64,000 nt of DNA. Origin: JAXLXE01 sp046328115 (GTDB lineage Bacteria; Chloroflexota; UBA6077; JACCZL01). Of the stretch, positions 1 through 8,090 are shown piece after piece. The position numbers and the translations under genes are program-made. The notes under the pieces were generated by a model. It ran no database searches. It saw only the letters and a list, made by a program, of their open reading frames with translations, and was not told where the DNA came from. The stretch lies in assembly GCA_046328115.1 (NCBI GenBank), contig JAXLXE010000004.1, positions 682,001 through 746,000 on the forward strand, written 5' to 3'. Positions within the stretch are counted from its first letter, which is position 1. The number at the start of each line of letters is the position of its first letter.

Positions 1-1
1 G

Positions 2-649
2 CTGGCCGTGGCTGTGTTGATCGCCGTACCGGCCGGAATCATCGCCGCGGTCAGGGCGGGCTCCTGGTTCGATGTGAGCGCCGCGGCGGTGGGCTTCGTT
101 GGCCTATCCATCCCCGGCTTCTGGCTGGGCATCATGCTGATCTACGTGTTCGCCGTGTACCTCCAGTGGCTTCCGGCGGGCGGGTTCACCCCGGTAGAGA
201 AGGGGCTCTGGAGCAACATTGAGAGCATGATCCTGCCCTCCATCGCGCTCGGCACCTTTGCCTCCACCCAGCTCATGCGCTACCTGCGGGCCAGCCTTTT
301 GGACGTGCTCAGCGCGGATCACATCCGCACCGCCCGCGCCAAGGGGCTGGGCGAGCGATTGGTGCTGCTGCGCCACGCCGTGCGCAACGCGCTCATCCCC
401 TTCATGACCGTGCTGGGAGTCCAGATGGGCTACCTGCTGGGGGGGACGGTGATCACGGAATCCGTTTTTGCCCTGCCGGGGATGGGCCGGCTGGTGCTGA
501 CGGCCATCCTGAATCGCGATTATCAGGTGGCCACGGGCATCGTGCTGCTCATCGCCACAGCGTTCGTCCTGATCAACCTGGTGGTGGATCTGCTCTACCC
601 CATCCTTGACCCACGGGTGCGCCTGGGCACATCGCGGAGCGCGGGATGA
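2..649 (+). CDS. ABC transporter permease, DppB/OppB family (5' partial)
   Basis: Inner-membrane permease of a peptide/nickel-type ABC importer. The reading frame is open to the window edge, so the N-terminus lies outside; about 215 of the usual 310-330 residues are visible. Several hydrophobic segments are seen, as is the permease EAA-type loop (around HIRTARAKGLGERLVLLRHAVRN), followed by the family's GTVITESVFALPGMGRL stretch. The stop overlaps the next gene's start (ATGA), so the two permeases are translationally coupled. No ATPase or binding-protein gene follows, so those must lie upstream or elsewhere. Substrate is not predictable from the permease alone. Confidence 0.93.
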   Translation: MAVAVLIAVPAGIIAAVRAGSWFDVSAAAVGFVGLSIPGFWLGIMLIYVFAVYLQWLPAGGFTPVEKGLWSNIESMILPSIALGTFASTQLMRYLRASLLDVLSADHIRTARAKGLGERLVLLRHAVRNALIPFMTVLGVQMGYLLGGTVITESVFALPGMGRLVLTAILNRDYQVATGIVLLIATAFVLINLVVDLLYPILDPRVRLGTSRSAG

Positions 650-1536
650 GCACCACGGCGACGCTGCCCGCCAGCCCCGCCCACGTGCTGGGAGCGCGGC
701 CCCACGGCTCGCTGGGCACTTTGCTCTACCGCCGCTGGCCGCTTCTGCTGGGCACGCTGGTAGTCCTCACCTTCTGCTTGCTGGCGCTCGCCGCGCCCCT
801 GATCGCCCCCTACCCGCCAGATGTGCAAAACATGTCCCTGGCACTGCGCGGACCGTCCGCCACGCACCTGTTTGGGACGGACGAGTTCGGAAGGGACAGC
901 CTCAGCCGCATCCTGTTCGGCGCACGGCTCACTCTATTGGCCAGCAGCCTGGCCGTTGTCATCGCCGCGCTCTTGGGCTGTACGATGGGCCTGATGGCAG
1001 GCTACTTCGGTGGCCTGTTGGATGGCATAGTCGGACGGTTCGTGGACATCCTATTCGCTTTTCCAGTGATTCTCCTGGGGATCTCGATCGTCGCTATCCT
1101 GGGCCCCGGCGAGTCTAGCGTGATCATCGCCATTGCCATCGCCTCGCTGCCCAACTTCGCCCGGGTCTCGCGCGGCGCGATCATCCCAGAAAAGGAACGC
1201 GAATACGTGATGGCGGCCCATGTGATCGGCGCCTCCACCCCGTACATCATCGCCCGCACGCTGCTGCCCAACCTGATCGGCCCGCTGATGGTGCTCATCT
1301 CGTTGGGCTTCGCCTATGCCGTGCTCTACGAGGCTTCGCTCAGTTTCCTTGGCCTCGGCGCCAAGCCGCCGACGCCCGAATGGGGCGTGATGTTGTCAAC
1401 CGGCCGCGACTTCCTCTTTCAGTCCCCCTGGTACGCCTTCTTCCCTGGCGCGTCCATCTTCCTGCTCGTTTTCTCACTCAACCTCATCGGCGACGGCCTC
1501 CGCGACGTGGTCGACCCCCACCGCCGCTCGAGGTAG
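646..1536 (+). CDS. ABC transporter permease, DppC/OppC family
   Basis: Second permease of the importer, 296 residues, the usual length for DppC. The N-terminal region has the family pattern: a cytoplasmic lead, a first membrane helix near residues 30-55 and the HLFGTDEFGRDSLSRILFG motif. The EAA-type loop lies in the second half (EREYVMAAHVIGA, then LLPNLIGPL), and the end carries the typical LNLIGDGLRDVVDPH tail. The start ATG overlaps the stop of the upstream permease. It is the last gene of the operon in this window. Peptide, oligopeptide or nickel transport are all possible. Confidence 0.95.
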   Translation: MSTTATLPASPAHVLGARPHGSLGTLLYRRWPLLLGTLVVLTFCLLALAAPLIAPYPPDVQNMSLALRGPSATHLFGTDEFGRDSLSRILFGARLTLLASSLAVVIAALLGCTMGLMAGYFGGLLDGIVGRFVDILFAFPVILLGISIVAILGPGESSVIIAIAIASLPNFARVSRGAIIPEKEREYVMAAHVIGASTPYIIARTLLPNLIGPLMVLISLGFAYAVLYEASLSFLGLGAKPPTPEWGVMLSTGRDFLFQSPWYAFFPGASIFLLVFSLNLIGDGLRDVVDPHRRSR

Positions 1537-1731
1537 CTTCCGCGACGCACGCCGCTAGCGCGCGTCCCGGCAATCGTCCCGACTCGGCCCACTCTGTCCC
1601 GAGGGCGTACCCGGGGGCGCACGTCGCGCCCGTCCGAACCGACCCGCAAGCCGGATGCCTCCGCAATCAGACGCAGGCGGCGGACACCGCCCCTGTCCGA
1701 CTTCACCATGACCGCGGGAACGCCGGCGTGG

Positions 1732-1992
1732 TCAACAACTCGCCAGCCGGATGCAGTACCGGAACTCACTGGTCAACGATCGCCGACCGAGCTTCCATTC
1801 ATACCGACCACCTGACGCGGCCCAGCCGACCGCGGTGGCTGGCTCGTTCGACCCCCGGCTGCGCACGGCTATCGGCGGAGCGTGGTCGCGCCATCGAGCG
1901 CCGCAATCGCGGCAGTAGTCGAAGCACTGACCACCACGGTCGACCACGTCGCGCTCCAATGAGCTCCGGCAGGCTGGACACTTCATCTGCAA
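1732..1992 (-). CDS. small zinc-ribbon protein (putative)
   Basis: Predicted 86-residue protein with a CPAC...CRDC arrangement in the first 31 residues (two CxxC knuckles about 17 residues apart), as in short zinc-ribbon proteins. The rest has no recognisable domain. A GAGGTG sequence sits five bases before a TTG start; an ATG two codons later is an alternative. It is followed on the same strand by nothing obvious, and the next upstream gene on this strand also encodes a zinc ribbon, so the two may be related. The C-terminal two thirds may be non-native sequence. Function unknown. Confidence 0.4.
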   Translation of the reverse strand: MQMKCPACRSSLERDVVDRGGQCFDYCRDCGARWRDHAPPIAVRSRGSNEPATAVGWAASGGRYEWKLGRRSLTSEFRYCIRLASC

Positions 1993-2105
1993 CTCTTCAC
2001 CTCAGCGTCTTCGCGGGCCAGCATCGTCATCACCACCAGCCGTTCTCATCATCCCGCGCGTTGGCCGGTGGCGATGGGACCGCGTTTGGCCCATCGCCAC
2101 CGGCC

Positions 2106-2396
2106 TCATCCGAAGTCGAGCAACTCGCCAAGCCAGCCCTTGCGGCGCCTGCCGCCCCGGCCGGCGTAGCGATCATCGTCATCGTCGAAATCGACCGGCC
2201 GCCCAGCGCCGTATGGCACTCCCGCGCCACGGTGCTCGGTCGGACCGGGCCGGCGATCGTCGCCCATCGAACGCTCGATGAGCTTGTCCAGTTCGCCGCG
2301 GTCGAGCCAGACGCCCCGACAGGTGGGACAGTAGTCGATCTCCACGCCCTGGCGGTCCGCGATCGTCAATTGGATCTTGCAAGTCGGGCATAGCAT
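2106..2396 (-). CDS. zf-TFIIB type zinc-ribbon protein
   Basis: Small protein of 96 residues. Residues 1-45 match the TFIIB-like zinc-binding family seen in many bacteria: MLCPTCK, then YCPTCRGVWLDRGELDKLIE, giving two CxxC pairs and the conserved GxWLDxGEL segment. The middle is Arg/Gly/Asp-rich with a run of five Asp, and the tail is basic then hydrophobic (GWLGELLDFG). I chose the ATG at 2396 because GAGAGG lies seven bases upstream; longer starts lack such a site. Family members are of unknown function, with possible nucleic-acid or protein binding. Confidence 0.75.
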   Translation of the reverse strand: MLCPTCKIQLTIADRQGVEIDYCPTCRGVWLDRGELDKLIERSMGDDRRPGPTEHRGAGVPYGAGRPVDFDDDDDRYAGRGGRRRKGWLGELLDFG

Positions 2397-3080
2397 GGTC
2401 AGACCTCTCATGGTTGTGTAGCGCCGCAAGCGCGCGGCATCACCCCCCAAAACGGCGAGGACGGGGCTTCCCCGGCTACCGGATTAGCCCCGGGCCCCGC
2501 CTGGAATCGCCACCGACGGTCGCCAGGCGCCAGAACATTGCGCGACGTTCCTCCTAGTGGAGGGACGGCGCCATGCACAGCCGGCTCGGGTGCAGGAGAA
2601 CCCGGAGAATCCGAGTTGAAACCTCGATCACGTTGAACCTCCCAACTGCACGCCGATGCGTGATCAGTCGAAGGTCTCTCTCGATCCGGGCTGGATCGGC
2701 GCCACCGGGCCACTGATTGCGCGGCCGTGCTGACGATGGCGCCTCAGGAGGTACTCCCCTTCGTTCACGTTGGACCGTATCACGGGGCGGACCGGAGACA
2801 CAGGGCTTTCCCGCCCACGTTTCATCGATTTCTCATGATCCAATGGCGATCGAGCCATCTCGCGAAAGACTTCAAATCACGCGCGCCTAGCCGAGCGGCG
2901 TGGGTGGCCAGCCAGGTCCGTGGGTGACAAGCTAGATTGACGAACGGGTCGTAGAGCATGGTCCGGCACACGTACCGCACGACGTCAGCGAGCACCCGGG
3001 GCAGGTCACCGTCGCCTCGACATCGCGCCACTGGCTTCATGATTTTCTCATGATTTCTGCCCGTCCAGCGGATCGCGGTG
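2397..3080. other. gene-free stretch
   Basis: No reading frame here has both a ribosome binding site and recognisable protein sequence. A minus-strand frame at 2822-3040 (72 codons) resembles no family I know. The sequence TTTCTCATGAT occurs twice (near 2829 and 3046), of unknown meaning. The stretch ends at the promoter of the riboswitch-controlled operon. Confidence 0.5.
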
Positions 3081-3089
3081 TGCTAGACT
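3081..3089 (+). promoter_or_regulatory. extended -10 promoter of the manganese-riboswitch operon
   Basis: TGCTAGACT is an extended -10 element (TGn plus TAGACT). It would place the transcription start near 3096, exactly at the 5' end of the riboswitch P1 stem. No convincing -35 is visible. The same TGCTAGACT string occurs before the two-component operon near 16255. Confidence 0.55.
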
Positions 3090-3095
3090 CAGCCT

Positions 3096-3220
3096 CGGAA
3101 GGGGAGTAGCCCGTCGATCCATGCGATCGACTGCCCCGGTCGTCAGTACGGTTCCGGTCTACACCGGTCCCGGCCGATGCTCGGCTCGGATGTGGTCCGA
3201 GCTAGGTGCGAGACCTTCCG
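3096..3220 (+). promoter_or_regulatory. yybP-ykoY riboswitch (Mn2+-sensing)
   Basis: The conserved elements appear in the right order. The 5' strand is GGAAGGGGAGTAGC (3097-3110). A hairpin of GTCGATC and GATCGAC follows, then the second conserved loop GTCGTCAGTACG (about 3140-3151), a further hairpin of GCTCGG and CCGAGC, and the 3' closing strand GCGAGACCTTCC. P1 forms between CGGAAGG (3096-3102) and CCTTCCG (3214-3220). Known members of this class bind Mn2+ and switch on metal exporters and P-type ATPases. Here it precedes an AtpI-like/AtpB/AtpF/P-type ATPase operon. The expression platform in 3221-3318 is not obvious. Confidence 0.9.
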
Positions 3221-3318
3221 CGATCGATTCCTCCCGTGTGGGATCGGCGCGGACGTGATCCGTCACTTTGGAGACGTGCCGCCTGCCCGCTTGGGATGTG
3301 GTGGAGGTTTGTGACGAC

Positions 3319-3675
3319 ATGCAGGGCCGTACCTTCCGCACCTGGCCGCGCGCACGCGGTCGACTCGCACCCGCGCCGGTGACAGTGGCACAGGCGGTCG
3401 GGATCACGATCGAGCTCGGCAGTTTCATGGCTGTCGGGGTCGTCCTTGGCCTGATCGGCGGCCGCTGGCTCGACGAACGCCTCGGCACCGGCGTCCTCTT
3501 CACGTTCGCGGGTGTGATCGTCGGCCTCGCCTGCGCTGGCCTCGGCACGCTACGGCAGTATCGGACGGCTGCTCGCCACCGCGCGGCCGAACTGGCCGCC
3601 GCCGCGGCCACACCAGAGGCCACGGCCGACGATCAGCGGACTGCGCCCGCTAGCGCTGCGTCCGCTGGACAATAG
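3319..3675 (+). CDS. AtpI/AtpZ-like F0 assembly protein
   Basis: Small membrane protein, 118 residues, with two hydrophobic helices. The segment with GSFMAVGVVLGLIGGRWLDE and the following helix has the AtpI/AtpZ pattern, whose Gly-rich first helix ends in a G-x-x-L/W-D motif. In F-type operons this protein helps assemble the c-ring or acts in cation uptake. It is the first gene after the manganese riboswitch and sits one base before the subunit a gene. The ATG at 3319 follows GGAGG at a somewhat long spacing of 11 bases; an upstream TTG at 3268 has no ribosome binding site. Confidence 0.7.
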   Translation: MQGRTFRTWPRARGRLAPAPVTVAQAVGITIELGSFMAVGVVLGLIGGRWLDERLGTGVLFTFAGVIVGLACAGLGTLRQYRTAARHRAAELAAAAATPEATADDQRTAPASAASAGQ

Positions 3676-3676
3676 G

Positions 3677-4528
3677 ATGCTCGCGATGCAGACATACCCA
3701 TCCGCTGCCCAGGGGGCCATGGATGGCGTCACGACCACTGTCATCGGCATCCGCCCAGATGTTGTGTTCCACCTCTTCGGCGTCCTGCCGGTGACCAACA
3801 CGCTCCTGTCAACCTGGGTAACGATGGTCGTCCTGATCGCGGTCGTCGGCCTGGCCACGCGCCGCCTGGCGATGGCGCCCAGTGGCCTGCAAAACGCCTG
3901 GGAAGCATTTTGCGAAACCTGGATCACGATCGCGGATCGATCGATCGGTCCGCGAGCACGGATCTACGTGCCGCTGTTGGGTGGCTCGTTTCTGTTCATC
4001 CTGATCGCCAACTGGCTGGGCACGCTCCCCCTCAAGCACCTGAAGATCATCGCCCCGGACGGGCGGGAGGTCCCGTTCCTGCGACCTGCCACCAGCGACA
4101 TCAACCTGACGATCGCGATGGCCATGTTCGTCATCGTGGTGGTCGAGTCGGCCGAGATCCGCGCCGTGGGTCTGCGCGCCTATCTTCAGTCGATGGTGCT
4201 CCCCAATCCGCTCCGAATGCTCGAGCTCGTAGCGCGTCCGCTGTCGCTGGCGGTGCGCCTGTTCGGCAACATCTTCGCCGGCGACGTTCTCGTAAGCGTC
4301 ATGATCGGCATCGCCCCAGTCGTCCTGTTCCTGGTGCTCGGACTCGAGTTGTTCGTCGGGCTGGTCCAGGCGGTGATCTTCTCAGCGCTGCTGGTCGTCT
4401 TTCTCGCAATCGCCGTTGCCCACGAGCCACTCCCTGGGCAGACCCAGGACAACGATCCCGTTGGTGGCTCGGGGCCAGACGCGGCACATCCAAAAGCGCC
4501 TGACACGCCGGCCCCTTCCGGTCGATGA
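3677..4528 (+). CDS. atpB: ATP synthase F0 subunit a
   Basis: Subunit a of the F0 ion channel, 283 residues with about five to six membrane helices. The signature RPLSLAVRLFGNIFAGD is present, including the Arg (about residue 194) that is essential for ion translocation in E. coli subunit a. NWLGTLPL and the C-terminal LELFVGLVQAVIFSALL helix are also typical. The C-terminus has a hydrophilic tail rich in Pro, Asp and Gly. It starts one base after the AtpI-like gene and overlaps the b gene by four bases, leaving no room for subunit c, which normally lies between them. It could belong to an F-type or N-ATPase enzyme whose other genes lie elsewhere. Confidence 0.93.
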   Translation: MLAMQTYPSAAQGAMDGVTTTVIGIRPDVVFHLFGVLPVTNTLLSTWVTMVVLIAVVGLATRRLAMAPSGLQNAWEAFCETWITIADRSIGPRARIYVPLLGGSFLFILIANWLGTLPLKHLKIIAPDGREVPFLRPATSDINLTIAMAMFVIVVVESAEIRAVGLRAYLQSMVLPNPLRMLELVARPLSLAVRLFGNIFAGDVLVSVMIGIAPVVLFLVLGLELFVGLVQAVIFSALLVVFLAIAVAHEPLPGQTQDNDPVGGSGPDAAHPKAPDTPAPSGR

Positions 4529-4902
4529 CACAGCCCCTCCTGGAGATGACGACGATGCAAGCCATCACCGAGACCCTGGGTATAGATGTGCGCGACATTG
4601 TGTGGCACACCGTCAACTACCTGGTGTTGCTACTGTGCCTCTGGTGGATCGGTTTCCGCCCGGTCATGCGGAAGCTCGCCGAGCGCGAGCAACGGGTGCG
4701 CGAGAGCCTCCATCTGGCCGACCGCGCGCGGGCCGAGGCCACCGAGGCCGAAGCGACGCGCGACGCGCTCCTAGCAACCGCCCGCGCAGAGGCTGATGCC
4801 ATCCTGCAGCACGCGCGAGTCGAAGCCGAGCAAGTCCTGGAAGCGGCGCGGGCCGCTGCCCGGGGCAGCGCCATCGGCGACGGCGTCGATGCACGAGGCT
4901 GA
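4525..4902 (+). CDS. atpF: ATP synthase F0 subunit b, short form
   Basis: Subunit b: one N-terminal membrane helix (VNYLVLLLCLWWIGFRPVM, about residues 30-48) followed by a charged, Ala/Glu/Arg-rich coiled coil. At 125 residues it is about 35-40 shorter than the usual 155-170, and the last dozen residues leave the heptad pattern (Gly/Asp-rich end). The distal part that normally contacts subunit delta and F1 is therefore missing. Start chosen by ATGA overlap with atpB; an internal ATG at 4555 has GGAG eight bases upstream and is a fair alternative. Four bases separate it from the P-type ATPase. Confidence 0.8.
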   Translation: MTQPLLEMTTMQAITETLGIDVRDIVWHTVNYLVLLLCLWWIGFRPVMRKLAEREQRVRESLHLADRARAEATEAEATRDALLATARAEADAILQHARVEAEQVLEAARAAARGSAIGDGVDARG

Positions 4903-4906
4903 GCCC

Positions 4907-7855
4907 ATGAGCAGCAACGCGTCCAACGATCCGACCGGCGACGCCCCAGGTTCTCTGCGGCGCAGCCAGCCGTCGACGGAGCACACCGACGCAGTTTCAC
5001 GCGCCCCGTTGAAGAGAGACCCCATGAGCACCGCGACACCCCCGTTGGTGCGTTCCACACCATCGAACGGACACCTGTCCGTCCACGCGCTCGATCGCGC
5101 ATCGCCCGCGACAGACCAGCCCTGGCACGCGCTGGACGCAACGGATGTGTTGGCCGCGCACGACTCTACCATCGAAGGGCTCGATCCCATAGTGGCGGGC
5201 CGGCGCCTGGCAGAGCACGGGTCGAACATCATCCCGCGCGGGGCATCGGAAGGCCCTCTCAAGATGGTGCTACGGCAGATCCAGACGCCGCTGATCTACG
5301 TGCTGATTGGATCTGGCCTGCTGGCGATCGCAATGGGCAAGTCGATCGACGGCGCCGTCGTCCTCGGCGTGGTCGTGGTCAACTCCATCATCGGGTTCTT
5401 CCAAGAATACCGGGCGGGCAAAGCAATCGAATCGCTGATCCACATGGTCCCGAACCTGGCGACCGTGGTCCGCGGCGGCGTACGCTCAACCGTGCCCGCG
5501 GCCCAACTAGTACCGGGCGACATCGTTGTGCTCCAGTCCGGCGACAAAGTTCCGGCTGATATTCGACTGATCGCGGAGCGCGGGCTCCAGATAGAGGAGG
5601 CACCGCTCACCGGCGAATCGGTCCCGGTCGCCAAAACGGTCGCTGCGCTGCCGATGGACACAGCTCTGGCCGATCGCCGAAACATGGCGTACGGCGGCAC
5701 CCTGATCACGTCCGGTACCGCTACAGGAGTCGTCGTCGCGACCGGCCAGCGTACCGAGCTAGGTCGGATCTCCACGATGCTCGGCGAGGCAACGTCAATC
5801 GAGACGCCACTGACGCGCCAGCTTGCCGTGGTCAGCAAGTGGCTGACCATCGGCATCGTGGCGGTCGCCGCCGTCCTGTTCGCCCTGAGCATGTCACGGG
5901 GTTACCCGCTCGCATCGGCCGCGCTCGCCTCGATCACGCTGGCGGTCGGCGCGATTCCCGAGGGCCTGCCGGCAATCATCACCATCGCCCTGGCTATCGG
6001 CGTCCAACGGATGGCGCGCCGGCGAGCCGTCATCCGGCGCCTGCCGGCCGTCGAAACGCTGGGCAGCACTACCGTCATCTGCTCGGACAAGACCGGAACG
6101 CTCACCCGAAACGAGATGACGGTCAAGGCCCTCTGGACGCCGACAGGCCGCTACCGGCTGGAAGGGGTGGGGTACCGCCCCGAGGGTCTTCTGCGAACCG
6201 GGGGGACCGCTATCCCAGCCGTGGACCTGCCCGATCAAGTTCGGATCCTGCTCCTGGCCGGCGTACTCTGCAGTGACTCACGGCTGCGGTGCGATGACCA
6301 CGTCTGGCACATCCACGGCGACCCCACGGAAGGTGCCCTGGTAGTCGCCGCCCGCAAGATGGGCCTCGACGAGGAGGTCAGCCGTCAGGCCTTGCCGCGC
6401 ATCGACGCTATCCCCTTCGAGTCGGAGCGGCAGTACATGGCAACGCTCCACCAGAGCGACGACGGAGGCGGCGATCACAAGGCAGGCGGCGAGCTCGTCG
6501 TTCTGAAGGGGGCACCGGAGGTCATCGTTCGACGGTGTCGAACCCAGACCGGCGGGACACCGCTCAATCCAGACGCCGTGATGGCTGAGGTCGACGCCCT
6601 TGCGTCCGAGGGGATGCGCGTGCTGGCGCTGGCATGGCGGCGGCTGCCCGCGCCGCTCGGCGCCCTGGATGAAGAGGACGTCCGCTGTGGATTCGAGCTC
6701 CTCGGGTTGCAGGGGATGATCGACCCACCGCGGCCAGAGGCGATCGAGGCCATCAAAGCCTGCCACCGAGCGGGGATCACGGTGAAGATGATTACGGGCG
6801 ACCACCGCGTCACGGCCCAGGCAATCGGGAGTCAACTCGGGCTACTCGCTGATGGCGACCGGGCCGTCAGCGGGGCCGAACTGGCCGCCATGTCGGATCA
6901 AGAGCTGCGTACCGCGGTAACGCGAACCAGCGTCTTCGCCCGCGTAGCACCAGAGCACAAGCTCCGAATCGTGCGGGCACTCCAACACGAGGGGCACGTC
7001 GTCGCTATGACCGGCGACGGCGTCAATGACGCACCCGCGCTCAAACAGGCCGACATAGGAGTCGCCATGGGGATCACCGGCACGGCCGTTTCCAAGGAGT
7101 CGGCAGACATCGTGCTGACAGACGACAACTTCGCAAGCATCGCCGCCGCAGTCGAGGAAGGCCGACAAGTCTACGACAACCTGGTCAAGGCCCTGGCCTT
7201 TCTTCTGCCCACGAATATCGGCCTGGCGGTCATCCTCACGGCGGCCATCGCCTTCTTCCCGATCGTGAACGGCGAGCCGCTGCTCCCGATGCTACCCACC
7301 CAGATCCTTTGGATCAACCTGGTTGCGTCCGTCGCGCTCGCGCTTCCGCTGGCCTTCGAGGCGAAGGAGCCCGACCTGATGTCTCGCGCACCCCGGCACC
7401 CGGGCACCCCCATCTTCGGCCGCTTCCTCGCCTTGCGGACCGTCTATGTCGCACTGCTCATGGCGGGGGGAGCGGTGGGGCTGTTTCTCGTGCAGTTCGG
7501 CACGGAGACCGCTCGCGGCGTCCCCGTGGACATCGCGCTCAGCGAGGCCCAGACGATGGCCGTCACCACGGTCATCCTCTTCCAGATCTTCTACCTGCTG
7601 AATTGTCGGTCACTCCGAGACTCGCTGCTCCAGATCGGGCCGTGGAGCAACCGAATGGTCTACGCGGGCATCGCGGCGCTGTTGATCCTGCACCTCGCAT
7701 TCGTCTATCTACCCATCATGCAGGCGCTCTTCGGGACGTCTCCTCTCGGCTGGGACGCCTGGCTGGAGGCCACGCTGACTGCGCTGATCCTGGTCCCCGT
7801 TATCAGCGTGGAGAAGCGGTGGCGGCAGCGCAGTCACCAGGCGGCACAACGCTGA
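4907..7855 (+). CDS. P-type cation-transporting ATPase (P2/PacL-like)
   Basis: Cation pump that forms a phospho-aspartate intermediate. Visible motifs are an N-terminal cation-ATPase domain, the actuator TGES, the helix-4 motif AIPEGLPA, the phosphorylation site DKTGTLT (Asp near residue 394), the nucleotide-binding KGAPE and the hinge GDGVNDAP, followed by C-terminal membrane helices. The PEGL motif fits type II pumps (Ca2+ or Mn2+). With the Mn2+ riboswitch upstream, Mn2+ export is the likely role (inference). The GTG/ATG choice is uncertain: ATG 4907 lies right after atpF with GAGG upstream, whereas ATG 5024 also has AGAGAG upstream and removes 39 disordered residues. Confidence 0.92.
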   Translation: MSSNASNDPTGDAPGSLRRSQPSTEHTDAVSRAPLKRDPMSTATPPLVRSTPSNGHLSVHALDRASPATDQPWHALDATDVLAAHDSTIEGLDPIVAGRRLAEHGSNIIPRGASEGPLKMVLRQIQTPLIYVLIGSGLLAIAMGKSIDGAVVLGVVVVNSIIGFFQEYRAGKAIESLIHMVPNLATVVRGGVRSTVPAAQLVPGDIVVLQSGDKVPADIRLIAERGLQIEEAPLTGESVPVAKTVAALPMDTALADRRNMAYGGTLITSGTATGVVVATGQRTELGRISTMLGEATSIETPLTRQLAVVSKWLTIGIVAVAAVLFALSMSRGYPLASAALASITLAVGAIPEGLPAIITIALAIGVQRMARRRAVIRRLPAVETLGSTTVICSDKTGTLTRNEMTVKALWTPTGRYRLEGVGYRPEGLLRTGGTAIPAVDLPDQVRILLLAGVLCSDSRLRCDDHVWHIHGDPTEGALVVAARKMGLDEEVSRQALPRIDAIPFESERQYMATLHQSDDGGGDHKAGGELVVLKGAPEVIVRRCRTQTGGTPLNPDAVMAEVDALASEGMRVLALAWRRLPAPLGALDEEDVRCGFELLGLQGMIDPPRPEAIEAIKACHRAGITVKMITGDHRVTAQAIGSQLGLLADGDRAVSGAELAAMSDQELRTAVTRTSVFARVAPEHKLRIVRALQHEGHVVAMTGDGVNDAPALKQADIGVAMGITGTAVSKESADIVLTDDNFASIAAAVEEGRQVYDNLVKALAFLLPTNIGLAVILTAAIAFFPIVNGEPLLPMLPTQILWINLVASVALALPLAFEAKEPDLMSRAPRHPGTPIFGRFLALRTVYVALLMAGGAVGLFLVQFGTETARGVPVDIALSEAQTMAVTTVILFQIFYLLNCRSLRDSLLQIGPWSNRMVYAGIAALLILHLAFVYLPIMQALFGTSPLGWDAWLEATLTALILVPVISVEKRWRQRSHQAAQR

Positions 7856-8090
7856 CCCTGTTGCGCGCAACCGAAGCCGGAGGCACGCTCCACCCTGTCA
7901 CCCGTCGATCTGCGCACACGTTCGCAGGCCGAGGTGCTCGATCGGGCCCGCCAACTGATGGGGGGGCCTCTCGGCACATGAGCGCTCGGCGAGCGTGGTA
8001 GCAGACGCTGAAACGCGTCCCGAGTCGGGCACGGACTAACGGGCCCTTGAACGACTCGCGGACCGAGCCACGGTCCAATCAGGGTCCGCG

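Noticed and set aside
1380..2393. 337-codon plus-strand frame downstream of the permease
   Set aside because: Arg/Pro/Ala-rich composition with no domain. It is antisense to the two zinc-ribbon genes, which have CxxC motifs and ribosome binding sites.
2822..3040. 72-codon minus-strand frame in the gap before the riboswitch
   Set aside because: No ribosome binding site of note and no recognisable protein features; the region is better read as promoter and leader DNA.
7856..8090. Space between the convergent P-type ATPase and leuB searched for a terminator
   Set aside because: Only a very short hairpin (CGCTCGGCGAGCG) without a T run; not enough to call.
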